DNA of 64,000 nucleotides, taken from positions 310,001-374,000 of the forward strand of contig VCAZ01000112.1 in the NCBI GenBank assembly GCA_005784505.1, in the 5' to 3' direction. The position numbers and the translations under genes were made by a program. This DNA is from Bagarius yarrelli. Lineage: Eukaryota > Chordata > Actinopteri > Siluriformes > Sisoridae. Shown piece by piece: positions 21,880 to 33,170 of the stretch. The stretch's first letter is position 1, and each line of letters opens with the position of its first letter. Below the pieces are notes generated by a model. It was not told the origin of the DNA. It was given only the letters and a program-made list of their open reading frames with translations, and did no database searches.

Positions 21880-22315
21880 GTATGGTTTAGAGACATTGAG
21901 CTCTGGCACTGAGAAAGAGACAGGAGGTAGAGTCGGAGGTCCCAGAGCTAAACATGTTAAGGTTTTCTTTGAGGTTGATGAAGTTGGACAGGATTAGGAA
22001 CCAGCACATCAGAGAAACAATTCATGTTGGACGCTCATTGTGGACAAAGTCAGATATACCAGGTTGGGATTTCTTTGCGCATGTGCAGAAAAGGGGTTAG
22101 TTTGTATATATTGGTAGAAGGTTGTTGAAAATTGACATAGCAAGGAAATTGCCAGGCAGGAGTCAAAAAGGAGGGCCAAAAAGCGAGGAATATGATAAAT
22201 GAGGACATGAAGTTAGTGGGTGTAAATAAATAGGATGCAGAAGATAGGGCTAGGTGGAGGCAAATGATTCGCTTTGGTGAACCATGAAGGAAACAGCCGA
22301 AAGGAGAAGATGAAG
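21880..22315 (+). mobile_element. RTE-clade LINE C-terminal relic
   Basis: One reading frame has RFSLRLMKLDRIRNQHIRET, then FFAHVQKRG; further on, gaggacatgaagttagtggg, gatagggctaggtggaggca and aacagccgaaaggaga match the 3' end seen at 52820-53035. It is interrupted by stops and frameshifts. The family call rests on shared residues with RTE elements (LDRIRN, HVQRR). Confidence 0.75.
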
Positions 22316-22984
22316 AAATAGCATTGTATACTGTAGCTTATATTACCAAAACAAATTATTTTTGTATGAACACACTTGGCATTAAAACTTGTTCTTATTC
22401 TGTAGTAAATAACCAACAATAGGTTGTCAACTAACATTTTTCACATTCACATACGCTGTTATATATTCATAGTTGTTTGTATAGTTGTATGACTATGACT
22501 ATGTCATAGTCTAGTTCTACATCTAGTTTTAACCAAGTGTTGTCCCCTGAATTTTTCCTAATGAGACTGGATGTATCGCCGAAGCATAGAATGCCACTAC
22601 AGTCAGTCCTACTGTTAAAGAACTTGTGTCCAATTAAAATGAAAAACTCTACATCAATACGGTATAAATCTGTTTTAAAAGAGGTAGACTCTGCAGCTGG
22701 TGCAATTTGTAGGTAATGTAGAAATGTCTACTGCAGGTATTACTGGCATTTTACTGGAAAGGAAGGATGACAGTGTGTTACACAATTCTAAGAAATATAA
22801 GCCACTTATTTACTGGTTCTATGCCAAAGTGGGCACCTAGGCTTGGCATTAATTTTAGAGAGTGAAGTAAAAACAGTTTTTGTACACATTTAAAAGATAT
22901 ATGATCACTTAAGCCTTGGTGAGTTGTGGTGTAAAATTTGAAGTTTAATCAATAGGAAGGTACCTAAACTTTATGGCCTAAATT
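22316..22984. other. Single-copy-like DNA
   Basis: AT-rich; nothing recognised. Confidence 0.4.
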
Positions 22985-23320
22985 TTAGACCATTAAAAGT
23001 ATATATAGACCACTGTCAAACTTTTGTAAAGTACACAATTGTTAGAATGTCTTGCATTACAATATCGATACATTGAATCCAATGGGCAGGAACCTATGCC
23101 AGCATGGCAAAGGACTGTGGACAAAACGAGCTCCATGATGACATGGTTTGCCAAGGCTGGAATAGAAGAATGTGAATCTGAGTAAACTCAGCCCTGAACA
23201 TAAATCAACTGAATACCTTTTTAATGAACTAAAATTCTACCTGCTTTGAAGCCTTCTGTCCCAACTTAATGCCAACATTTGGTAATGTTCTTCCAAAGGC
23301 GAACCCAAATAACCTTCTCC
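22985..23320. mobile_element. D transposon copy
   Basis: Contains ccactgtcaaacttttgtaa, gaatgtcttgcattacaata, gggcaggaacctatgccagc, acgagctccatgatgacatg and gtttgccaaggctggaatag, in the order recalled for D. One end and part of the middle are decayed. Confidence 0.65.
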
Positions 23321-23754
23321 CCCAAAAAGAGGGGTTTATCTGAAATATATATATTTATATATTGTATATAAAAAAAATACTATAATATTGTAGACTAACC
23401 TTGCTATAGAACATAAGTACTGTAGTATATACAATATACTACAATTAACTTTTTAATTTTAGGAAATCCTACTACTAAGGTTATTTTAAAGGTTCATTAT
23501 TAAAGGAATGGTACAGACGCTTCATCAAAAGTGAAATAAACATACTTTTGATAAAATAAAATTAATATAAGTTGATGTAATTTGTGGTACCTTTATAGTC
23601 CCATTCGGACGGGATTAGTTTTACAGTGAGACATTAAAGAAATTTACAGGTGTACTTTCAGATTTGAATTCCGCCTGAATCTGCCACGTCTGTGTTTTTC
23701 TCACATGACCTCTGTAAAAATTTCAGAGCAAATGACCTACTATTTTTTCTTGTT

Positions 23755-23890
23755 TTAAAGATATTTTCGGGCATTTTGCCCTTATTTATAGGACAGATAG
23801 AAATGAAATAGGGGAGATAGAGAGGGAGTGGAAACAGAAAGGGTCCAAGCCAGAATCGAAGAGTTTCCTAGGATTTGTTCTCACAACAAG
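23755..23890 (-). mobile_element. SINE-C copy
   Basis: tttaaagatattttcgggca, cccttatttataggacagat, gaaataggggagatagagag and ccaagccagaatcgaa correspond to the copy at 56860-57003. The tRNA-like head would lie at the right on the minus strand and is decayed. Confidence 0.6.
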
Positions 23891-24722
23891 CCCTTGAGCC
23901 AGAACTAAAAAACGCCTTCCTAAAAACATCACAGCAAGAAGATCATTAATAAAATTGCAGCATAAGTATCAGAGCATCAGTGCTGGAAAACCTAAAAACC
24001 CAAGATTAATTTTAAATTAAAAATAAAGCTTTATAGTAAACATTTAGAACGAAGCGAGTTTTCATACCATAATGACTGTTTTGATTTCTTGTCTGATTTC
24101 CGATGCAAAATCATGCAGTTGCTGGGAGACAAATACGTTGCGTGCTGTCTGCGCGTGTGTATGTGCTTGTTTGCGTTTGCTGATCTGCTATGCATTTTGA
24201 CGGCATGTCTGCAAAGTGTTTATTAGCTTGTCCTTGCTTGGTCTTGCATGAGTTTGCGCCTTAGCTGTCTGACTAACCCTGCATATCAATCTGAGTTATT
24301 GCTTACAGCATTTTTTTAATCCCCTTATTAGCTATTCCCCTCAGATCTGAGTTATTCCCCAAAGCTGGATGTGTTCTAATAAACTTGCTGCGACTTGTCT
24401 GTCACGCTGTAGAATTTGCGGTGTTCAGCGCATCATACGGTCACCAAGCCACTTATCTGCACATATTACAGACGAGAGAATTCATCCTGAACAGAATACA
24501 TGAGTCAATACAACAATTGCTGAATGATTATCATGTCAGTCTGAAAAACAGGCTATTAAACGCACTCACTGAATGATTTATACATTTTAATCGGTGTCAC
24601 AGTCGGTAGATACATTTATCCTATTAGCCAGAGAAATGTAATTATTTAATGGAGGAAAATTGTTTGTCAGATCCTTAACAGGAATCGAAATTCTCAGGAA
24701 GAAGCTTCCAAACTGTACTATT
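23891..24722. other. Repeat-poor block
   Basis: No recognised repeats in about 830 bases. The composition is more even than its neighbours from 24060 to 24600, with small frames but no domain. It is a candidate conserved non-coding region; I cannot test conservation. Confidence 0.4.
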
Positions 24723-24960
24723 TCATCCATTTATCCATCCATCCATCTATTCATTTCTCTATCCATTGTCTTTACCCACTTATTCCTAAATAGGTTCACA
24801 GGGATCTGCCTGAGTCTATCCCTGATGTCATTGGGCGAAAGGCAGGGGTAGCCCTAAACAGGTCGCTAGTTCATCCAGGGACCACATACAGACAAACAAC
24901 CACACACACTCACACTCACTCCTATGGGCAATTTAGGATTACTAATCAATCTAACATGTT
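24723..24960 (-). mobile_element. R1 repeat, 3' half
   Basis: Antisense: catccatttatccatccatc tail, cttattcctaaataggttca, cagggatctgcctgagtcta, caggtcgctagttcatccag, cactcctatgggcaatttag and aatcaatctaacatg. The 5' head is absent. Confidence 0.85.
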
Positions 24961-25560
24961 TTTTTGTGTGCTTATCTGTCACTTGGAACACATTATGCAA
25001 TTAAATCTTCAGGAAGAATAAAAGATGTCTTCCTAGGGATACTGCCCCAGTGTCTTGAGTGCCCCCTACTTCATGAGCCCTGTGTAATAGCTGATTTGCC
25101 ATCTAGTATGTAGAGCAGTAAAACAACACAGTGTTTTTTTGCTCTCTATAAGACACCGTTATGGTAATGTAGGGGGCAAATGGCAATCCCCATGCTGAAT
25201 ATCCTCTGTACTGAGCAGGTGGTGCCCAAAAGTGTCAAAACTGCCAACTGTGCACTGACACACTGTGACAGTTAAGTATCGGACATAGGGTTATACGGTC
25301 TAATCCCTAATGCTGCCTTTATTTATGACAGTATTAAAAAACTTTATTAATAGATAAATGAGGCAAAAAGATTTTACTATTATTCTGTACTTTGGAACGC
25401 CTAACAATCAACCATACGGGGGGATAAAAAAAATATAGTATTCAATATTGGGGAAAACAATTATGCCGAACATGTCAAGTTCAATGTATCATTAAATCCC
25501 TTTTAATACATTTCTCTGTACCTTAATGCCGGATGTTGCTGAAATCAAACCGTAATACAG
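24961..25560. other. Single-copy-like DNA
   Basis: No exon, RNA gene or known repeat was recognised. Confidence 0.4.
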
Positions 25561-25697
25561 AGGTAAGTGATAGCTCAGTGGTTAAGGTGTTGAAAAATTG
25601 TGGGTTTGATTCCCAGGACCATGACGCTGGGTTCCTAAGCAAGGTCTTTAACCTTCTCAGGTAGATAAGTTTGGATAAAAGTTGTCCACAAAATACC
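25561..25697 (+). mobile_element. SINE-A copy, shortened
   Basis: Head gatagctcagtggttaaggt, B box gtgggtttgattcccaggac, then gggttcctaagcaaggtctt and a decayed tail aagtttggataaaagttgtc. Several small deletions. Confidence 0.8.
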
Positions 25698-27994
25698 CAA
25701 AATAGAATACTGATACAAAGCTAAGATTTGAGCACATGATCAACAACACGGCTTAAGCTTATCACTAAAGCAAAAAGCACACAATTAGATTATGCCTGCC
25801 CTTGTTCCTGCTCATTTGCATGCATTATTGCCTTCATACCTCTTCTCTTTTTAATAACTTTATTCAAAGGCTGGGGATAGAGCCAAAGACTCAGTCACAG
25901 AGCTTGGATAAAGCAGTTAATCATTTCTAACTGCTGCCTGTCTTAAGAAACTCTCCTGTACAGCCGTGTAGCATTTTATCTTGCTGGATGTGGCCTCTAA
26001 TGTCAGAGAGCTCACAGTACCTGTCTGGCCACCACTCTGCCATGTGGTATGTGACTCTGGGCTTCTATAAGAATATGATTAGCTGCATTTGCATCTGGAG
26101 TAAAAGGACATAAAGTCCCTCAGTCCCCTTGGAAACTATCCAGGTCTTTGAGCATCTGTATCTTGTCAGGCAAGAGTCGGGGTCTTTGGAACAGTTTGAG
26201 CAAGCCAAATCTAAAGCGTTACACAAATCATCTTGAGTACAGTTTGGATTAAAATGGCCCATTTTACATTTTCACTATTTAACGATTTTTGTCACGCACA
26301 CTGCTCATTCTCTGGAGTGAAGATCCTATTTAAAATGAGATTTATGACACAGATCAAATTCAGGTACTTTGACCAGACAAGTCCCTGTCACATTTGTACC
26401 ATATTCTATTACCATCCCACCCACTGTCATGAGGATGTCACACGCTCTAAGAAGCCTATTTCCATAATTATTGTTTATATTGCTATCACAATAGCCCTGT
26501 AGTTACTGCCTAAACACAGATAATTTCTAGCTTTTAGTATCATTAAACTGATCATGATGGGATATGTAAAATGTAGGATGGGTCACTCTTGCAGTTTTTT
26601 TCCTGCAACAGAAGCTTTTATTTCTTTAAATTGTCCAGTAATTTTGTATTCTGTACACTTTAGATAGTAATTGAGTTTCAGGTGGCCTATTTTATTCAAA
26701 AACCCACCACTCAGGAGTGCATCATGTTCCACATACAGTAGATGTTAATTAAAAAAAAATAAACATTGTAATGTTGAAAATAGATAATATTAACTATGCA
26801 TTTAGCAACATTATACACTATAATGTGTTTTGATGTGTACTGTTCCACCCCACCCCTCTTTTGTGTTACTGGTTGTATTCTGCCAAAACCTTTCGTGTCC
26901 AGTGGTTTGAGTGTGAGACAGCTAGACTTCGGAAATTGGACAGCAGTCACTTACATGAGTCCCGCTGGGGGCAATCAGAGCTTATTACTGCTGAGGGAAC
27001 AGGTTGGGCATGCAGCCTTTTCAGCTTACACTTAGGTTGAGATCCTTCAGAGTGCCAAGCCCAATAGTGGGAATTGTTGATGTTATTTACTGTTCCGGCT
27101 TAACACTTCCAGGTTTCACGCAGTTTGTAAGTCAGGACTCCGCTGGGCCTCTACTATGTCCACTAGGTTTGACATTTAGGGAAAATAATCCGGTAGAGGA
27201 AATATGTTGCCACTTGTATGCCTCAATGTGTTAAAGTGTGTGTCTGGTGTGAAAGGTGAAAGCTAAAGAAAATAGAATGAACACAAATCATGTACAGTTA
27301 GTGCCTCCAGGGTAAAAAAAACAACAACTAGATTGTAAGTGGTTATAGTGTATGTACAGCCATAAAGAATTTACAGAATGATATAGAGAGAGGTAAACAG
27401 ACTGAGCTAAACAGACCTCGAAATGAGAAGCACAGGAATTTGGAGTTACCGGGTGGAGTAAAGTAAAGAGAGAGCACAGCATTTAAGTATGAATTAAAGC
27501 ATTAAAGTATGAATTATATATAATTGTATGATAGGTGATTTTTTTGTTCTGTTGGTTAAAAGTCTCTTTAAATTAAGACAGCAATCATTAAGTAAAGTGG
27601 TCTTAATGTATTTATATGTATTTAGATATTCTGTGGAATGTGTAAGACCTAGAAATGGCTGACCAATCAAAAGATTCGGTCCTAACATGACGATAGGATA
27701 TGCTGACAGGCAGGTAAGAAACCCTGTTCATGCAGACAGGATACGTCATCAGCGTGTTCACGTACTGCAGAAAAATAGTCTGGATCAAAACAAAGCAAAA
27801 ACCTGAATTAATGTGGGGGCTCGGTTTCCACGCTGGAGTCGACTACAGGAGTCAAAGGATCTGAAAGATGATGCCATGGTTGCACTATTTCTAGTAGACA
27901 AGTAGAAATATGGTGTGATTCAGTTTTAGTGTGTTTTGATAGCTTATGTAGTTTATGTACGAATTATTTCAACTATAGCAGCAGCGTGTAATCG
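25698..27994. other. Long stretch without recognised elements
   Basis: Contains an exact POU octamer atttgcat (25814-25821) in a repeat-poor section. Two overlapping 76-79 codon frames near 26796-27234 lack domains. A few microsatellite-poor AT patches; otherwise nothing recognised. Confidence 0.4.
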
Positions 27995-28038
27995 GAGGCA
28001 GATGGTTTGCCGTGGTGACCCCTGAAGTGAACAGAAAG
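27995..28038 (+). mobile_element. RTE LINE 3'-end scrap
   Basis: ggaggcagatggtttgccgt, ggtgacccctgaagtgaaca and gaaagaagagg correspond to the terminal part of the RTE copies at 21880-22315 and 52820-53035. Severely 5'-truncated. Confidence 0.6.
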
Positions 28039-28702
28039 AAGAGGATTATGTTTACATGGGAACTAAGAAAGCTAAAGTACTTTCAAAGTACTAATTTTAA
28101 GTTTTGATTTTTTTTTTTGTACAGCATTTTAGGTAGTGATCTTGTATTGGAAGTCTGAGACAGGAGCATGAATTTGTGTGAGAGTAAGTTCTTGAAAGGT
28201 TTGTTCCTGAAGCATTTCTGAATCTCTGCAATGCTGTAACTGCTGTAGATCTGGATTTTATGCTTGATTGATGAAGATAAAGTGCTTGAGGGTTCCTATA
28301 GGTTTTTAGCAATGAATTATGAAGTATTAGTTTCTTATTTACACAGAAACAGAACATTACATGGACTCGCTGGTTGGTGTGCAGTAGCACCTGCTCCATC
28401 ACCATGGAATATTATGTTGGTGGTGAATAACTACAATGGTAGGCTGCCTTAATAACTAAGGAAAATTTCTTTTTAACACCAACCTTTATTATCAAATACA
28501 CATTTAATATGAAAAAATATTCATTTAAAATTAAATTTTTATAAATTTGTCATTAGTTAATAGGACTGGCCCAAATGTACGGGGCAAACTGTAGTTTGAT
28601 GACCCCCGGTCTACATCCTCAGCTTTAATTTTTTATGAATGGTTTGCCCAAATATGTTTTAAGTTTTATGAATGGTTTACTGTAAATATGTTCTAAAATG
28701 TG
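28039..28702. other. Single-copy-like DNA
   Basis: The 102-codon minus frame (28097-28405) has no recognisable domain. No repeats recognised. Confidence 0.4.
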
Positions 28703-28942
28703 CACAGTGGTGGCTCAACTGGTTAAGGCACTGTGTTGTATTTTTGGCAACCAGGTAGACCTAGGGTTAAAGTCCCACTGCTGCCAGTCTGCCACTGTTT
28801 GGTTCTTGAGAAAGACCCTTAACTCTTTCTGCTCCAGGGGTGCTTGAACATAGCTGACCCCGCGCTCAGACCCCAACACTCTAAGATGGGATATGCAAAG
28901 AAACAATTTTCACTGTGCTGTAGAGTAAATGTGACAAATAAG
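28703..28942 (+). mobile_element. SINE-B copy, full length
   Basis: Complete order: gtggtggctcaactggttaa head, gacctagggttaaagtccca B box, ctgccactgtttggttcttg, cttaactctttctgctccag, atagctgaccccgcgctcag, taagatgggatatgcaaaga, and tail ttcactgtgctgtagagtaa with atgtgacaaataag. The best SINE-B reference in this window. Confidence 0.9.
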
Positions 28943-30114
28943 CCTATTTACCCCTATAGGAAGGTACTAATTTTAAGAGTACACTCTTTGATTTCTTGAG
29001 TTTGTTAATAAAAACATTATTACATATTACATATAACAATTTGTTATTACAGAATGTCGCATTAATAACTTCTTAATTCCAGCATATCGTTTCAAAAGAT
29101 TTTTTCAGGCATCGACACATGGTTTACAGCAGATACACTCATCTCTACTTTAAAGCAAAGTAAACTAGATTTCAGCCAGTAGATTTGCACAGCCGTCTTT
29201 TGAATTTACTTTAATTGTTGTTCATTTTCTTTGAAAGGATCTTTGTTCAAAGACGTGTTATTAAAAAAGATGTATTTATGCACTCATTATTCCTAATTCA
29301 GATGTTTCTCTCTCTCTCTTCCTCTCTCTCTTCCTCTCTCTCTCTCTCCCTTCATCCTATCCTCGCGATAGAAAAAGAAGTTAATAAATCTTCAGAGTAC
29401 ATATTAAAAGCATTTTATTTCATTTTGCTTAACGGTGAGGGACGGGTATGCGTGTGCTGCGTGTGAAAATAAGATTGACAACACAAAATAACTTTTATAT
29501 CTCCTTTTTGAATTTTATGACTTAAAAGCTTCTCTATTTTTTTTGATAATCGTCCAAATACAGCATAAAAAGTTTTAAATATCAAGCACGGATTATTGAG
29601 AACAGTTTGCTCTTTATTCTGAATTTTCTTCCTGAAATTATATCAAAGCATTTTACCACGTACTAAACAGGTTGCACTTGAGAACACCTACAGCATTTGA
29701 GCTGGTGGAGGACTCTGCTGCAATCCGAGAGACAAATCGAGAAAGATGGCCGTGGGCTCACAGACTCCGCAGCCATCTGTCCCCCACGTCCCTGCTGGTT
29801 GTCCATGTTCTGTCTTGAGTGGATCCTGTGAGATTCCCCTGCCTCACTATTGCTCCATCTGACAATGTGATGTCATGGAAACTTGTGTAGATGTTTCATA
29901 AGCACCAGTATGGCAAAAACACAGATGAGGAGGAGTAGGAGGGTCTCATCATGATCATCAGCACTCCAACCAATTATTTAACACTTCTATTCTTAAGCCT
30001 GTGTATATAGAAAGAATGTATATCCATTGTCATCTGTTGCTAGTGATGTCTGTAAATACCAGGGTTAAATCTTTAAATATACTACGTAAATATTATATGA
30101 ACAAATATATTGGG
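28943..30114. other. Single-copy-like DNA
   Basis: A CT-rich tract occupies 29306-29349. About 29690-29890 has more even composition but no frame with a recognisable domain. Confidence 0.45.
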
Positions 30115-30335
30115 ATAGTTGACCAGTACATCCATAAGGGTAGTTAAACATAATATTCCAGATTTTGTCTAAGATTTAATCCGATTAGAACCGCTACACT
30201 TTTTTAAATGCTTTGTACTAGATTTTGGAGTATAGATGTGATAATTAAAAACTTCAGATGTTAGATGAGAAGGTTATTATGAAGGTTGCAGTGTGGTTGA
30301 GGCCAGGGATGTGCAGGACACCATGTCTAGATGGA
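30115..30335. mobile_element. D transposon fragment
   Basis: aatattccagattttgtcta, gtactagattttggagtata, gtgtggttgaggccagggat and gtgcaggacaccatg, in the orientation of the copy at 41150-41610. Ends not preserved. Confidence 0.55.
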
Positions 30336-30345
30336 ACTAAGATGT

Positions 30346-30510
30346 AAGGCGGTAGTGCAGTGGTTAAGGTGTTGGACTGCTAATTGGAAGGTCACTGCTG
30401 GGCCCCTAAGTGAGGCTCTTAACCCAAAATATGCTTATTTGTATAAAAGAGATACAACTGTATGTCACTCTGGATAAGGGCATATGCCAAATGCCGTAAA
30501 TGCAAATGTA
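30346..30510 (+). mobile_element. SINE-A copy with B-box deletion
   Basis: Head cggtagtgcagtggttaagg and gttggactgctaattggaag, then straight to gtcactgctgggcccctaag: the B box is deleted. The tail tgtcactctggataagggca and atgccgtaaatgcaaatgt is intact. Confidence 0.88.
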
Positions 30511-30594
30511 ACTAAGGGGCTTTATGCACAGGGTTATTGTCATGCTGGGCCTCTCAGTCTATTGAAAAAAATAATGTAATGCTACAACAGAGAT

Positions 30595-30624
30595 ATAGCC
30601 CTTATATATATATATAAGGGCTAT
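30595..30624. other. Perfect 30-nt palindrome
   Basis: The sequence from atagcccttatatat to atatataagggctat is its own reverse complement, with no spacer. A (TA)5 core is flanked by 9-base complementary ends (atagccctt and aagggctat). It could extrude as a cruciform or simply record decay of an AT repeat. Confidence 0.85.
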
Positions 30625-32077
30625 TTAAATGTATTTAATTTCAGTATCAAATGAATCATCAAACCTTTTTTTACAGCTTGGTCACCATTTGAGTCTAATC
30701 ATTTAAACAGCTGTACAGACGCAGTAACCAGCTGTTCATACATTCCATCCTTCTGATTTATGTTATCAAATTAAACGATTTATCTGAACAGACAAAACAT
30801 GGAGGAAAAAATGTGTTTGTTTTCTTTTGTGATAATTAAAAGAACAAATATCGCTTTGTTTTGAAAGGGCGTTATGTCTGCTCCTGTCTCAGCCTTTGGA
30901 AATGTTTTGGTATTTGTGTCTGTGAACATTTAGGTCAACTTGGGATGCAGGTGATTATTTGTGATTTGGACAAAACACTGCGGCATGAAAAACGCTAAAA
31001 CTCTAGAAGTGAAAGAAGTTGCAGTGCTTTTCCTCATAGTGGCAGCACAGATTACATCTGTTTCCATGGGATCGCTGGTGTCTTCCATCCTCCTGTTATC
31101 GCAGATGTTCCTGCTAGAATAAAAAAAAAAAAAAAAAAAAGCACACACACACGTAGACACACACTCAAATCTTATTGGTTCAAGCAAATATCCTTTTTAA
31201 CCCTGTTTTTTTTATTTGTCTTCCTTAATCCTCACTCACTGTCTCTTTGTCGCATACAGATTGTCCTCATTTTTCTGTCATCATCTTTTTATCTCCTCCA
31301 ACCCTCCTACTCTCTCTTCTCTCTCTCTCCCAATTTTATTCTTTTTTACCTTCTATCTTGGTCGGTCTGTTTTTCTGTTTTTCTTTTTTGTCACTGCCAT
31401 TTTCTTTCATGGCAATCCTCCGAGGGCATTTCCACTTCTATCTGCCACTTTTTCATTTATGATGGAAAGTGTGTGTACATGTGTGTGTATATCTCTGTGT
31501 GTGCATATTTGTGTCTATTTGTGCAAGTCTCCCTCAGCCGAAAAGCCCATCTGTTTAAACACTGCAGCAATCCAAGCAAGATCACTCCCACAATTCTCTC
31601 TTCTGCATGCTGTTTGTTCATCCGTGATGCCTCATGGCTCCAGCGCTGCCTAGTGTTCTATCTGGAAGCGCTGCAAACTATTTGCCCTTAGCACTGAAAC
31701 CACAGTCCTAATTGCAGCCAATTTGAAGGTCAGCTTCATGTTGTTCTGCCTTAGGTTGTAAACCCTGCCTGTTTTACTGTTGAAACTTCCACAGCTCAAC
31801 ATGGTCAGCAATAATGATGAACTGTGCTCTACTTCTTCCAGCCTAGTGCCTGGTTTCTCACAGCTTGAGATCTAATAATAGTTCCTGTGTCTACTGAAAC
31901 TGCAGATTTTGTTTCTATAGGATTTATATCTTATGCGTATGTTCCAAATAAAACATTTTAGGGCTTCAAAACTGCCATAGGTGGTTTTAAAATAGACACA
32001 GATGGACAGATACAAATAAATCAGATAATTAGGTAAAGAAATTGTATAATTAATAAGATATAAGCATTTGTATAATG
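30625..32077. other. Single-copy-like DNA with an A-run
   Basis: A poly-A stretch with a following ca run lies at about 31120-31152. The stretch 31200-31460 is pyrimidine-rich, which explains the 145-codon plus frame (31216-31653); I see no domain in it. Confidence 0.45.
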
Positions 32078-32203
32078 ATGTGGTAGCACAGTGTTTAAGG
32101 TGTTGGACTACTAATTTAAAAATCAGATGGTTAGATTCCCAGCACCACCAAGCTTCCACTGCTGGGCCCCTGAGCAAGGCCCTTAATCCCCAAGCACTGT
32201 TAT
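32078..32203 (+). mobile_element. SINE-A copy, tail missing
   Basis: gtggtagcacagtgtttaag, ggtgttggactactaattta, ttagattcccagcaccacca and ggcccctgagcaaggccctt. Stops before the tail motif. It accounts for the longest open frame in the window, the minus-strand 155 codons. Confidence 0.88.
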
Positions 32204-32237
32204 AGACGTAACATATGCTACGCCCGAAATGACAAAC

Positions 32238-32613
32238 TTCTCTACTACAGTATATAGTTGGTGAAACTGAGTATGTGAACAACTTCTTAATTTGCGAAAT
32301 ACAGTAACAAAAAATTCCTGGATGTCCTAATGTATGCATACAAAGTAGTCTTTACAATCCCATGGGGCTGCAGGAGAGACAACTCCTCATATGTGAAAGT
32401 GACTGAAAGCACTGACAAGCATCTAAAATCGCATACTTTGCTACTATGGTTGCCGAAACTGATTATACGAACGAGTTCTTAGAATACAAATTACGGTATC
32501 AGAATATGCTTGGATGACCTCTTACTCCTGGCCGGATTTTAAAGTATGCATACAATGTACACTTTACTATGCCATGAAGTCGCGGGAGAGACGACTCGTT
32601 GTATGCGGAATTG
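32238..32613 (+). repeat. Tandem duplication, about 192-bp offset
   Basis: Unit 1 (32238-32404) and unit 2 (32440-32613) share gaaactga, gttcttag/cttcttaa, cttggatg/cctggatg, agtatgcatacaa/tgtatgcatacaa and gggagagacgactc/aggagagacaactc in the same order and spacing (192-base shift). The units are diverged and rich in cat/atg palindromic steps, so a duplicated MITE is possible. Confidence 0.7.
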
Positions 32614-32994
32614 GTGGGAAGCAGCGGTGTGGCAATTTTCGGTTGCTTAACTTGAAAAAAAGATTTATATTGTACTTCGTTGCACTCCTTTGACATTATT
32701 AGAGTTATAATCCAACTTTAGATTCGTACTGCTATGACTTCGTTCGTCACATAACTATCAATATGATGGATTTTGTACCAGAATTTCATTCATACTACCT
32801 GTAAATATGCTATATAGAAAATACTTATTAAACATTCAGAAAGTATGTACTTAATTAAACGTAACACATGATTTTGGATGGAGAACTAATTTTTTTTTTT
32901 TTTTCAGTATTTTGGGTAATCCTTTTTTCACGGCATCCTCAGCATTCTGTTATTGGCTGACAGACCATGACAGCGGAACTTGTCCCGGTCTTCT

Positions 32995-33170
32995 GCTGCC
33001 GCGTTCAGCTTCTTCACCTATAGTGTGACATGTTTTGCATTCTGATGTGTTTTTCTACTCACCGCAATTGTTCAGAGTGGATGAGTTAATGTACCCTTTC
33101 TGCTAGCTCATACCAGTCTGGCCATACTTCATTGACCTTATGTTTTCATCTATTGCACCACTGAGAGAAA
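32995..33170. mobile_element. Probable fish DNA-transposon fragment
   Basis: gttcagcttcttcacctata, gtgtttttctactcaccgca, tttctgctagctcataccag, tctggccat and attgcaccactgag follow a widespread teleost repeat as I remember it. No ends or target duplication visible. Confidence 0.45.

Noticed and set aside
28703..28942. tRNA-like boxes that might be a tRNA gene
   Set aside because: A and B boxes belong to a SINE; no cloverleaf with an acceptor stem is evident, and the same heads occur in many copies.
31216..31653. 145-codon hydrophobic plus-strand frame resembling a membrane protein
   Set aside because: The leucine/serine/phenylalanine bias comes from a pyrimidine-rich tract; no signal, domain or splice context supports it.
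31872..32339. Longest open frame, 155 codons on the minus strand
   Set aside because: Its middle (LRALLRGPAVEAWWCWESN) is an antisense SINE-A translation, seen likewise in other SINE copies; the rest is AT-rich chance reading.
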